A stretch of 12,481 bases of DNA from JAYWIG01 sp043789035 (GCA_043789035.1 JAYWIG010000156.1:1-12481), one strand, 5' to 3'. Counted from the stretch's first letter, positions 1 through 6,659 are shown. The notes: generated by a model not told the origin, from the letters alone. Numbers and translations: made by a program.

Positions 1-87
1 GCGGCAATGGGCGGTGAACTTGACCAAGGCGGCCTAGAGGGTTTGAGTATGGAAGTCGGGCCCCAGGGCGTGAAAGCGATGATTTAA
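1..87 (+). CDS. C-terminal end of an unidentified protein (partial)
   Basis: Frame 1 is open from the window edge to a TAA at 85-87 and encodes the last 28 residues of a protein ending in VGPQGVKAMI. The stop overlaps the ATG of the next gene (TAATG), which argues that it is a real gene co-translated with the DUF971 protein. I do not recognise a family from this tail: it is soluble-looking and glycine-rich, with no cysteine or membrane segment. The start and most of the gene lie outside the window. Confidence 0.6.
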   Translation, partial: AAMGGELDQGGLEGLSMEVGPQGVKAMI

Positions 88-386
88 TGTACGGCGATAA
101 AACACTTCCCAAAGAAGTGATTTTTCATCGAGCATCAGGGCAACTTGAACTTGCTTGGCAAGACGCTTCACGACGTGTATTTAGCGGGGCATTTTTACGC
201 CATCACTGCAAGTGTGCGATGTGCGAACAGCAGCGACACAAGGGAGTTGCTATTAAGCAGAGCACGTCTAGAATATTGAAAGTGATTGATCTAGGCAATA
301 TTGGTTTAAATATTAGTTTCGATGATGAACATAACCGTGGGATCTTCCCATGGGCTTATTTGCGAGAACTGAAGGACGTTCAATAA
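87..386 (+). CDS. DUF971 / gamma-butyrobetaine hydroxylase-like N-terminal domain protein
   Basis: This 99-residue protein is a complete stand-alone DUF971 domain. In eukaryotic gamma-butyrobetaine hydroxylase the same fold is an N-terminal zinc-binding domain with ligands C38, C40, C43 and H82. Here the equivalents are visible as C41, C43 and C46 in LRHHCKCAMC and H82 in DEHNRGIFPWAYLREL, with nearly the same numbering. The characteristic ending 'GIFPWAYLREL' is also present. No 2-oxoglutarate oxygenase domain follows, so it is not itself a hydroxylase; bacterial stand-alone members have no settled function. The start codon overlaps the preceding stop, and the next gene begins 1 nt after the TAA, so all three are probably one transcript. 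The Shine-Dalgarno is weak, which fits translational coupling. The family call is firm; the role is unknown. Confidence 0.88.
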   Translation: MYGDKTLPKEVIFHRASGQLELAWQDASRRVFSGAFLRHHCKCAMCEQQRHKGVAIKQSTSRILKVIDLGNIGLNISFDDEHNRGIFPWAYLRELKDVQ

Positions 387-387
387 A

Positions 388-1656
388 GTGAACTACGATT
401 TGATACTGCAAGGCGGCCACGTGGTGGACCCAGCCAACCATCTCAATGCGGTATGCGATATCGCCATCAAAGATGGGCTTGTTGCAAACGTTGCTGCGAA
501 CATTGATCCTGCTTCCGCAAAATCCGTCATGCGCGCACATGGCCAACTCGTCACTCCAGGGTTGATCGACACACACGCGCATGTCTTTGAACATGTCACT
601 GGTCGCTTTGGTATGGAAGCCGATCTTTGTGGCGTTGATTCGGGCGTTACAACACTCATCGATCAAGGTGGGCCTTCCTGCATGACTTTGCCTGCCTTCA
701 ATGAATATGTCGTCAAACCTAAGAAAAGCCGCGTATTTGCCTTTCTTTCTGCCTATCTCGTCGGCGGTATGGAAGGCCATTACTACCCATCGCTTTACAA
801 ACCAGATTGCCTAGACGTTGAAGCCACAGTGAAAGCGGCCAAAGAAAACCCAACTATCGTCAAAGGTTTCAAAGCGCACGCCGAGCTGGGTGGGTTTGCG
901 AGATGGGGCATAGAAGTCATGCAGCAAGCTGCTGAGATAGCCCGCAAAGCCGATCTACCACTCTATATTCACTTTGGCCAGCTCTGGCCGCTGCCCGGCG
1001 AAGGCACCAATGGTGTTGACCCAGATACAATTCTTGCCCAGGTTGTGCCTTTACTAAAGGCTGGCGATATTCTAGCCCATCCCTTTACTCGCCACCCCGG
1101 TGGCTTTGTCAATAGAGATGGCAAAGTCCACGATATTGTTCGCCAAGCCATCGATATGGGATTGAAAATCGACGTTGGCCATGGCTCACACTTTAGCTAC
1201 AAAATGGCACGAATCGCCCTAGAGGCCGGTATCATGCCAGATACCTTAGGTGCGGACATGCATGGCTACAACACCACCGTACCCAAGCCCAAAGCACCAG
1301 GCACACCGGACTCCCATCCTGACAAAGAACATATGTTCTTTGGTGCTGTGAAGTTCTCTCTAGTATCGGCGATGACGGCGATGTTGGCCTTGAACATTCC
1401 TTTGGAAAAAGTTGTCGCCATGGCAACTTGCAATGCACAAAGAGACTTTGGCCTGCCATCTGATTTAGGGCATTTAGGTATTGGCGCAGTAGCGGATATC
1501 TCAGTCCTAAATGATTTACGTGGCCGGTTTACGCTTGCTGATAACGAGGGTACTCAGTTACTCGCCGAACGCGCATTGACCCCAGCCTTCTGCCTACGCG
1601 ATGGGGTTCGCCATGAATCGAGCGCATCGATTTTGCCTCAGCTCATGACCGCCTAA
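388..1656 (+). CDS. Amidohydrolase/deacetylase-type metallohydrolase (amidohydrolase superfamily)
   Basis: This 422-residue cytoplasmic enzyme has a TIM-barrel metal site typical of the dihydroorotase/deacetylase branch. The signals are an N-terminal strand 'YDLILQGGHVVDPAN', the HxH metal ligands H63 and H65 in LIDTHAHVFEH, a candidate carboxylated lysine K162 in VKGFKAHAEL, metal histidines H195 (YIHFG) and H231 (LAHPF), and the catalytic aspartate D290 in LGADMHGYN. The C-terminal 'GIGAVADISVL' closes the composite beta-sandwich domain. It probably binds two metals and hydrolyses an amide, ester or acylated compound; characterised relatives differ widely in substrate. Translation starts at GTG 388, 1 nt after the DUF971 stop, with AAGGA at 372-376 as ribosome site. 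It is one of three different amidohydrolase-superfamily enzymes in the window and lies in a separate transcript from the other two. Confidence 0.9.
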   Translation: MNYDLILQGGHVVDPANHLNAVCDIAIKDGLVANVAANIDPASAKSVMRAHGQLVTPGLIDTHAHVFEHVTGRFGMEADLCGVDSGVTTLIDQGGPSCMTLPAFNEYVVKPKKSRVFAFLSAYLVGGMEGHYYPSLYKPDCLDVEATVKAAKENPTIVKGFKAHAELGGFARWGIEVMQQAAEIARKADLPLYIHFGQLWPLPGEGTNGVDPDTILAQVVPLLKAGDILAHPFTRHPGGFVNRDGKVHDIVRQAIDMGLKIDVGHGSHFSYKMARIALEAGIMPDTLGADMHGYNTTVPKPKAPGTPDSHPDKEHMFFGAVKFSLVSAMTAMLALNIPLEKVVAMATCNAQRDFGLPSDLGHLGIGAVADISVLNDLRGRFTLADNEGTQLLAERALTPAFCLRDGVRHESSASILPQLMTA

Positions 1657-1695
1657 TGCTCATATTGTCCGAGCACGAATCTACCCCGCGATTCG
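1657..1695. terminator. Two adjacent hairpins between convergent genes (possible bidirectional terminator)
   Basis: The 57-bp gap between two converging genes holds two back-to-back inverted repeats: TGCTC/GAGCA (1657-1661 and 1671-1675) and CGAATC/GATTCG (1676-1681 and 1690-1695). Neither is followed by a T-run on either strand, so they lack the usual intrinsic-terminator tail. They may be weak terminators, 3'-end stabilisers or chance. Confidence 0.25.
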
Positions 1696-1713
1696 CTGAT
1701 GGCTGTTGCCCTG

Positions 1714-2142
1714 TCAATTAAAAGGCAGCTTTGAGTAGCTTTTAACCTCCGGGGACATCACTCCCACCATCACACCATAAACTTCAGCCCATGCTTGTTC
1801 AACATCATCGGTAAAGTCACCACCTAATCCCTGCCCTAATGTTTTCAATAGGGCGGCACCAACGGTTGCGTAGTGCGCTGGTTGTACACCGTAAGTTTCA
1901 TGTCGTTGTCCCAATTGCTGCAAGACAGGCACGAGAGTGCTGAGATCTGTAAGCTTGTTTACTGCTGCGTTAATCATTAGCACCAGCTTGGCCGCTTGCT
2001 GCTCCATGTCGCCTTTGAAAAGTGGTTTTAAAGACGGATCTGCCTCAAAAAGATTGTCGTAAAAAAGTTTACCCGCTACTACTTTCATCGGCATTACTTT
2101 GGCCCACGATGCTTGCACCAAATCAATAGTCTTTGTGTCCAT
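1714..2142 (-). CDS. Single-domain globin (hemin-receptor-type bacterial hemoglobin)
   Basis: This is a 142-residue stand-alone globin. Aligned by eye to the Vitreoscilla/flavohemoglobin family, it keeps the B10 tyrosine Y28 (LFYDNLFEADPSLKPLF), a distal glutamine Q49, the proximal heme-ligand histidine H81 (QLGQRHETYGV), and the proximal partners Y91 (PAHYATVG) and E132, which in flavohemoglobins activate oxygen or NO chemistry. No FAD/NAD reductase domain follows, so an external reductant would be needed. Likely roles are oxygen binding, NO dioxygenation or redox sensing. A GTG lies 6 nt upstream in frame, but I chose the ATG because GGGAAG (2148-2153) lies 5 nt before it and would abut the GTG. 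A strong sigma-54-type promoter ends about 22 nt upstream of the leader. Its neighbours do not share a transcript with it. Confidence 0.9.
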   Translation of the reverse strand: MDTKTIDLVQASWAKVMPMKVVAGKLFYDNLFEADPSLKPLFKGDMEQQAAKLVLMINAAVNKLTDLSTLVPVLQQLGQRHETYGVQPAHYATVGAALLKTLGQGLGGDFTDDVEQAWAEVYGVMVGVMSPEVKSYSKLPFN

Positions 2143-2173
2143 TTTCACTTCCCATGGTTACGTATCAAAAGAC

Positions 2174-2190
2174 ATGCAACAAACGTACCA
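2174..2190 (-). promoter_or_regulatory. Sigma-54 (-24/-12) promoter of the globin gene
   Basis: On the minus strand the sequence reads TGGTACG-TTTG-TTGCAT. This matches the RpoN consensus TGGCACG-N4-TTGCW with one change (C to T, a common variant), with GG (2189-2188) and GC (2177-2176) exactly 10 bp apart. Transcription would start near 2164, giving a leader of about 22 nt that carries the GGGAAG ribosome site. No sigma-54 activator gene is in the window. Confidence 0.6.
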
Positions 2191-2199
2191 GTAGCGAAT

Positions 2200-2215
2200 A
2201 GGCGTGATTCTTGCG
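2200..2215 (+). promoter_or_regulatory. Weak sigma-54-like element before the Bug receptor gene
   Basis: AGGCGTG-ATTC-TTGCG has the GG-N10-GC spacing (GG 2201-2202, GC 2213-2214) and an exact TTGC, but only four of seven matches in the -24 block. Transcription would start near 2226, leaving only about a 10-nt leader. It could easily be chance. Confidence 0.2.
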
Positions 2216-2222
2216 TCTAACA

Positions 2223-2234
2223 AAGATTAATCTT
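2223..2234. promoter_or_regulatory. Perfect 12-bp palindrome at the Bug gene start
   Basis: AAGATTAATCTT is a perfect palindrome ending one base before the ATG of the Bug receptor gene, where a ribosome site would normally be. No Shine-Dalgarno is visible there. It is a candidate operator. Its centre is also about 64 bp upstream of the predicted globin transcription start, so it could serve either gene. Confidence 0.3.
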
Positions 2235-2235
2235 C

Positions 2236-3273
2236 ATGAACCAAGAAAGTGCTCAAATGGCTTGCTCAGACTCCGTACCACTAGACCAATCAAAGGCCCG
2301 CCGGCGCCTTCTAAACGCTATAGTTGCCTCTCCTCTTTGTAGCTTTCCAGGTTGGGCAGAAGCGCAAGGTATAACGTTTCCTTCTAAGGCAGTTAAGTTG
2401 ATGATCCCCTTCCCCGCAGGCGGTGCTACTGACTATGCGGCTAGAGCCATTGGCGGCGGTCTTGCCGATCTCTGGCGGCATTCGGTCGTGCCTGAGAACC
2501 GCGCTGGTGCTGGCTCAACTGTTGGTACCGAAGCGGGCGCAAAAAGCGCACCTGATGGATACACACTAATAATGGGTATTCCTGCTGGGATTACCATCGC
2601 TCCGCATATTTACCCTAAGCTTGGGTATGACCCACTAGTTGATTTACTGCCGGTTGCAGGGTTCGCAACTTCGCCGCTGGTGGTTGTCGTGCCTGTCAAC
2701 TCGCCATTTAAAACCTTCACAGATCTAGTTGCTTACGCAAAAGCGAATCCGGGAAAACTAAACTATGCATCAAATGGTAATGGGTCGTTGCCTCATCTCA
2801 CTACCGAATGGTTTTTGTCCCTTAGCAAAACCAAGATGATGCACATTCCTTATCGCGGCAGTGCTCTAGCGCTTCCCGATCTTATTTCAGGCAGCACACA
2901 GGTGATGATAGACATTATCGTCTCGGCGTTACCGCTTATAGAGGGTGGAAAATTAAGAGCGCTCGCAGTGACGGGAGCGCAACCAACTTCACGATTACCT
3001 GGCGTGCCAACAGTCGCAAGCTTAGGCTATCCAACTTTTGCGTCTGACCAGTGGTACGGACTTTTCGTACCCAAAGGCACTCCAGAGGCTATTGGTCGAA
3101 AAATCGAGATTGATGTACAAACGGTTACCGCAGATTCGCGCATGCGGGGCCAAATGTGGCAACGCGGCGCCGAAGTCGCTTATCTGTCGGCTAAAGCATT
3201 TGATGCCATGGTGCGGGCCGATTCTAAAAGGTGGGCGGATATTGCCCAATCCACTGGAGCGCGGGCAGACTAG
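2236..3273 (+). CDS. Bug/TctC-family tripartite tricarboxylate transporter substrate-binding protein
   Basis: This 345-residue periplasmic receptor captures a small, usually carboxylate-bearing ligand. The hallmark Bug motif PFPAGGATDYAAR lies at 58-70, followed by conserved stretches 'VVPENRAGAGSTVGTEAGAKSAPDGYT', 'NPGKLNYASNGNGSLPHLT' and 'PGVPTVASLGYP'. The N-terminus is an unusual export signal: about 20 polar residues, an ARRR block at 21-24, a short hydrophobic stretch and a likely cut after A43 (AEA-Q), which suggests Tat export. M8 is an alternative start. No TctA or TctB membrane subunit is in the window, which is common because betaproteobacteria carry many orphan Bug receptors. There is no clear Shine-Dalgarno; a perfect palindrome occupies that position. 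Its stop abuts the stop of the convergent hydantoinase gene. Ligand unknown. Confidence 0.92.
   Translation: MNQESAQMACSDSVPLDQSKARRRLLNAIVASPLCSFPGWAEAQGITFPSKAVKLMIPFPAGGATDYAARAIGGGLADLWRHSVVPENRAGAGSTVGTEAGAKSAPDGYTLIMGIPAGITIAPHIYPKLGYDPLVDLLPVAGFATSPLVVVVPVNSPFKTFTDLVAYAKANPGKLNYASNGNGSLPHLTTEWFLSLSKTKMMHIPYRGSALALPDLISGSTQVMIDIIVSALPLIEGGKLRALAVTGAQPTSRLPGVPTVASLGYPTFASDQWYGLFVPKGTPEAIGRKIEIDVQTVTADSRMRGQMWQRGAEVAYLSAKAFDAMVRADSKRWADIAQSTGARAD
3226..3248 (-). terminator. Possible intrinsic terminator of the minus-strand operon, inside the Bug gene's 3' end
   Basis: Read on the minus strand, just past the hydantoinase stop, TGGGC-N7-GCCCA (3248 to 3232) forms a GC-rich 5-bp hairpin followed by CC and TTTT (3229-3226). 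It is the only terminator-like signal near the end of that operon, since the convergent stop codons leave no intergenic space. The stem is short, so the call is weak. Confidence 0.35.
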
Positions 3274-4731
3274 TTACTTTAAACCCACCCAATCTCTTAC
3301 TTTATTAGCCCTTGGTTTCGGTTTAGCCAAATCTGGACGCCCGCAAGGTAAGAACTCCCCCTGCCCCACATGCCCTAAGAAACGCTGCCCATCCCACACA
3401 ACCTCGCCTCTCAGCAAGGTGTAAGCGGGCCAAGCACTGATCTCTTTTCCTTGATATGGCGTGTAATCAACCGCGTGATGCAGCTTATCGTTGTCGATGG
3501 CAAAGCGTTGTGAGGTATCCCAAATGACTAGGTCGGCATCTGAGCCAATAGCAATCGTGCCCTTCTTAGGATACAGGCCATACAACCGAGCCGCATTGGT
3601 TGACGTTAATGCGACGAAATCTTGAATCGTAATTCGCCCCGCCATCACGCCTTCAGAGAACAACAGCGCTAAGCGGGTTTCAATGCCCGGAACTCCGTTA
3701 GGAACGTATTGAAACGACGGTTCCTTACCACCTAATTTTTTACCCGCTGGATCGTCATAGTTAAACGCCGCATGGTCTGATGAAAACACGGTAAACAAGC
3801 CATCTTCCAAAGCATCCCATATCTTTTGCTGATTGTCTGGATCACGCGGCGGCGGGCTGCAAATACAGCGGGCACCGTGAAAGCCTTCTAACGCCATATC
3901 AGCATGCGTCAGGAATAGATATTGCGGGCATGTTTCGGCAAAGATTGATAAGCCGCGGCTACGTCCCCAACGAATTTGTTCAACCGCCTCAGCTCCCGAT
4001 ACATGCACAATCAAAATGGGTACGTCGAGCAATTCTGAAAACGAGATAGCCCTGTGGGTAGCTTCTCGCTCCACAAGCATGGGCCGCGATTTGCCATGAA
4101 ACTCCGGTGCTGTTTTACCTTGGGCCAACAAACGCTCAGTAAGAAAAGCAATCGCATCGGTATTCTCAGCGTGAATCATCGTCATCGCGCCTTCTCGGCG
4201 TGCAACTTCGAGCAAACTCAAGATTTGATGATCATTCACTTTCATATCGTCGTACGTCATATAGAGCTTAAACGAGCTATAACCTTTGGCCACCAAGTCT
4301 GGCAACTCATCGATCAAAACTTCTTCCGTCGGGTCGCAAACGATTAGGTGAAACGCATAGTCGACTGACGCTTTACCATCGGCTCGCAGGTGATAGTCTT
4401 TCAACGCTGCTTTCAAGGTGCCACCTTTTACCTGCGGGGCGAATGGAATCACGGTGGTGGTACCACCGCAAGCCGCTGAACGCGTGCCCGTGATGAAATC
4501 ATCTGCCATTTTGATCGGATGATCCATAGGCTGATCAAGATGGCAGTGGCTATCGACACCACCTGGGGTTACAAAACGACCGGCCGCATCAATTTCCTTA
4601 AGGGCCTCGCCTTCGAGCTTTTGCGCCAGTGCAATCACCTTGCCACCGACCACACCGATATCGGCATTGAATACATCCGCCGCCGTCGCGACCTTCGCAT
4701 TGCGAATAATCAAATCGTACTTTGCTTGCAT
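3274..4731 (-). CDS. D-hydantoinase / dihydropyrimidinase
   Basis: This 485-residue cytoplasmic cyclic-amidase opens five- or six-membered cyclic ureides or imides to N-carbamoyl (or ring-opened amide) acids. All binuclear-site residues are present: H62 and H64 (SHCHLDQP), the carboxylated lysine K155 (SSFKLYMTY), H187 (MIHAEN), H243 (IVHVSG) and D319 (FSSDHAAF). The substrate-loop signature VPNGVPGIETR also fits hydantoinases. An upstream in-frame start at 4809 would add 26 residues copied from the overlapping gene. I chose ATG 4731 because it overlaps the preceding TGA (TGATG), has AGGAAG (4744-4739) 7 nt upstream, and begins at the family-typical 'MQAKYDLIIRNAKV'. It is the last gene of the operon after the solute-binding protein and the racemase-like gene. 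The enzyme class is firm; the substrate could be a hydantoin, a dihydropyrimidine or another cyclic imide. Confidence 0.93.
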   Translation of the reverse strand: MQAKYDLIIRNAKVATAADVFNADIGVVGGKVIALAQKLEGEALKEIDAAGRFVTPGGVDSHCHLDQPMDHPIKMADDFITGTRSAACGGTTTVIPFAPQVKGGTLKAALKDYHLRADGKASVDYAFHLIVCDPTEEVLIDELPDLVAKGYSSFKLYMTYDDMKVNDHQILSLLEVARREGAMTMIHAENTDAIAFLTERLLAQGKTAPEFHGKSRPMLVEREATHRAISFSELLDVPILIVHVSGAEAVEQIRWGRSRGLSIFAETCPQYLFLTHADMALEGFHGARCICSPPPRDPDNQQKIWDALEDGLFTVFSSDHAAFNYDDPAGKKLGGKEPSFQYVPNGVPGIETRLALLFSEGVMAGRITIQDFVALTSTNAARLYGLYPKKGTIAIGSDADLVIWDTSQRFAIDNDKLHHAVDYTPYQGKEISAWPAYTLLRGEVVWDGQRFLGHVGQGEFLPCGRPDLAKPKPRANKVRDWVGLK

Positions 4732-5459
4732 CAATACACTTCCTGGAAAAGGCTGCCCCAACCCTTTAATGGGCGAGCATCGACCTGACATATTTGTAAA
4801 GACTTCCATACCGCTGTTGTCACAGAATCATATACTGGTACGCCTAGTTCGGCTTCCCATTTTTCAACACAATGGGCCGCCCTTAAATTCGTGCATAGCG
4901 TGGTAATACATTGAGGCTTCGCAAGATTCACTTCGGTGGCCATATCGAACAAAATCGATTCAGAAACTTCCGAAAACGAATAATTCACCGATAGACCAGA
5001 ATGCTTTTCCGCAACGCAAGAAAAGTCATTAGCGGAGTAGTTATCGACAATCTTTTTTTGCACATCTGCTAAGTAAGGGGTAACCAACCCAAACCGCTTT
5101 CGATTGGTAAGAGTCATGATTTCATTGAGCGCCAATACGGACGTGCAAGCTGGAATTCCGGTTTCATTGGTAATGGCAGCACATAGGGCTTCATCCCGAT
5201 CAAAACCTAACCAACTGGCAGATGTTCCGCTCCATACAATCACGTCAACCCAAGCATCGGCCAAAAGCTTGGCGGCATGCAAAATTGATTCGAACTGAAA
5301 CTGACTTTGCGACTGCTCGCCCAATGAAATTTCAGTCACTCGAAAACGAGAAAAATGGGCTGATACACCTGGCAACTGCGACAACATGGCACTGGTTAAG
5401 GGTTCCAGAGCCGTGTTGGAAGAAGGCGTCAGAACCCCAATCAAGGTTCTCTTTTTCAC
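4731..5459 (-). CDS. Asp/Glu racemase-superfamily protein resembling arylmalonate decarboxylase / maleate isomerase
   Basis: This 242-residue protein belongs to the superfamily of Asp/Glu and hydantoin racemases, maleate isomerase and arylmalonate decarboxylase (AMDase). The N-terminal GVLTPSSNTALEP (P12-S-S-N-T) is typical of the maleate isomerase/AMDase branch. The position of the first catalytic cysteine is occupied by glycine in WSGTSASW (G78, T79, S80), as in AMDase (G74, T75, S76). The second cysteine is kept, C189 in TTLCTNL, matching AMDase C188. Y129 in TPYLADV matches AMDase Y126. A one-cysteine site argues against ordinary racemisation. The start is uncertain: GTG 5459 lies 4 nt after the upstream stop and gives the expected N-terminus, while a TTG at 5495 would overlap the upstream gene. 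The gene sits between the solute-binding protein and the hydantoinase. The true reaction is unknown. Confidence 0.85.
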   Translation of the reverse strand: MKKRTLIGVLTPSSNTALEPLTSAMLSQLPGVSAHFSRFRVTEISLGEQSQSQFQFESILHAAKLLADAWVDVIVWSGTSASWLGFDRDEALCAAITNETGIPACTSVLALNEIMTLTNRKRFGLVTPYLADVQKKIVDNYSANDFSCVAEKHSGLSVNYSFSEVSESILFDMATEVNLAKPQCITTLCTNLRAAHCVEKWEAELGVPVYDSVTTAVWKSLQICQVDARPLKGWGSLFQEVY

Positions 5460-5463
5460 AGCA

Positions 5464-6534
5464 TTACACTTTAACGTCTCGATTAAAGCGCGCAATATAT
5501 TCGGCTCTGCGTGGGTTCAGCTTCACCCAATCGATACCGCTCATAGCTTCTATAGATTTCATGTCTGGCGCATACTCAGCAAGCCCTTTACTAAAGGTAG
5601 CTTTTGAACTTGTTGGAGCCACCAGATAAGGCGAATCAGCCATCTTAGTCTGAACTTCCGGGCTAAGCGCAGCATTAATATAGGCCGCTGCTAAATCGAC
5701 GTTCTTTGAATTTTTAATAATATGCATCGTACTCATGATATGAATCCAACCCGATGATGGCTTGGCCAAGGCAATCGGTACGCCTTTGGACTGCAAATCG
5801 CCAACGTTATTATTGTAATGCACCGAAATATCGATCTGATCCTGTTGGAACAAAGTGGCCAAAGCCCCTGGGTTTGCGGCTACAGCGCCGACGTTGGGGA
5901 GAAGTCGCTTAATGAAGTCGAAGGCCGGTTCCATGTTCTCTTCGCTACCGCCATTGAGCTTGGCAATCTCCGCCATCCAAGCCGACATCAAAGTGGATCC
6001 CATTCCAGCCAAACCTACCCTGCCTTTGTATTCTGGCTTCAGCAAGTCTGCCCATGCCCTCGGTGGTGTTTTGATTTTTTGGGTATTGTAGGCAATGCCA
6101 ATAATCTGTCCCGATACATAGGCACCTAGGCCGCGCGAGTCGATAAACTTCGAGGGCAAATCTTTTAAGTGCGGCATCTTGTCGACAGGCAGTTTCTCAA
6201 AAATGTCATGTTGAAGTGCGGCAAGATAAGGCCCCTCATCGAGAATAATCACATCGAATGGCGGGTTTGCTTTCGAGGCCACAATCTTAGAAACGGTATC
6301 GACTGCAAGAGAGGCTACCAAATTCGTCGTCGCTCCAGCGCTGGCTTTACTAAAAGCTGGCAGAAGAATTTGACGATGGGCTGACTCCCATGCACCTGGA
6401 TAAGTGGTTGCCGACACCGATTTACTTTGAGCAAAAGCAAGCCCGGTAACGAGGCCTGTGCTACCTGCGAGTGTGGCAGCACCGAGAGCAGAGGTGGACT
6501 GGAGCATGGAACGACGTGTAGCAGATATCTTCAT
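5464..6534 (-). CDS. ABC transporter substrate-binding protein, PotD-like, with Tat signal
   Basis: This 356-residue periplasmic receptor belongs to the spermidine/putrescine-type (family 1/8) extracellular solute-binding proteins. It begins with a twin-arginine signal, TRRSMLQ at 6-12, a hydrophobic stretch to about residue 34, and a likely cut after AFA (about 35). The mature part shows family features: 'TTYPGAWESAHRQILLPAFSKASG'-like opening, 'FDVIILDEGPYLAAL', 'GIAYNTQKIKTPPRAWADLLKPEYKGRVG' and 'AAAYINAALSPEVQTKMA'. It is the first gene of the minus-strand operon and diverges from the genes for the matching ATPase and two permeases, so it very probably feeds that importer. A consensus sigma-54 promoter sits about 50 bp before its ATG. 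AAGG about 9 nt upstream is the likely ribosome site. The ligand cannot be told from sequence; the linked enzymes suggest a nitrogenous cyclic compound or its ring-opened product. Confidence 0.92.
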   Translation of the reverse strand: MKISATRRSMLQSTSALGAATLAGSTGLVTGLAFAQSKSVSATTYPGAWESAHRQILLPAFSKASAGATTNLVASLAVDTVSKIVASKANPPFDVIILDEGPYLAALQHDIFEKLPVDKMPHLKDLPSKFIDSRGLGAYVSGQIIGIAYNTQKIKTPPRAWADLLKPEYKGRVGLAGMGSTLMSAWMAEIAKLNGGSEENMEPAFDFIKRLLPNVGAVAANPGALATLFQQDQIDISVHYNNNVGDLQSKGVPIALAKPSSGWIHIMSTMHIIKNSKNVDLAAAYINAALSPEVQTKMADSPYLVAPTSSKATFSKGLAEYAPDMKSIEAMSGIDWVKLNPRRAEYIARFNRDVKV

Positions 6535-6594
6535 AGTAAGTGGCCTTATCGAAAATGGTTAGTTGAAACGAACTCAGTAACTACGCGGCGTCTC

Positions 6595-6611
6595 TTGCAA
6601 TCTCCGTGCCA
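6595..6611 (-). promoter_or_regulatory. Consensus sigma-54 (-24/-12) promoter of the receptor-hydantoinase operon
   Basis: On the minus strand the sequence is TGGCACG-GAGA-TTGCAA, an exact match to the RpoN consensus TGGCACG-N4-TTGCW. GG (6610-6609) and GC (6598-6597) have the obligatory 10-bp spacing. Transcription would start near 6585, giving a leader of about 51 nt to the ATG at 6534. Such promoters need an AAA+ activator bound upstream; nitrogen-related activators such as NtrC are one possibility, but no clear NtrC dyad is visible. Confidence 0.75.
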
Positions 6612-6640
6612 ATACCATCAAACCAAACCACATCAGTGCA

Positions 6641-6659
6641 TGTGCTAATTCGACGCACA
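6641..6659. promoter_or_regulatory. Inverted repeat, possible activator-binding site
   Basis: TGTGC-N9-GCACA is a 5-bp dyad lying between the two divergent sigma-54-like promoters. Its centre is about 65 bp upstream of the predicted start of the minus-strand transcript. The arm order is the reverse of an NtrC site (GCAC...GTGC), so a different regulator would be involved if it is real. Confidence 0.25.

Noticed and set aside
313..780. Minus-strand open frame of 155 codons across the DUF971 and amidohydrolase genes
   Set aside because: It is a shadow of two confidently identified plus-strand genes and has no family features.
1714..2142. Flavohemoglobin (Hmp)
   Set aside because: Only the globin domain is present; no FAD/NAD-binding reductase domain is encoded.
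4731..4809. Extended N-terminus of the hydantoinase from an upstream start at 4809
   Set aside because: The extra 26 residues overlap the upstream coding region out of frame and are not family-like; the TGATG overlap with AGGAAG upstream supports the start at 4731.
4731..5459. Hydantoin racemase as the specific name of the gene before the hydantoinase
   Set aside because: The first catalytic cysteine is absent (glycine in the GTS motif), so context alone should not decide the name.
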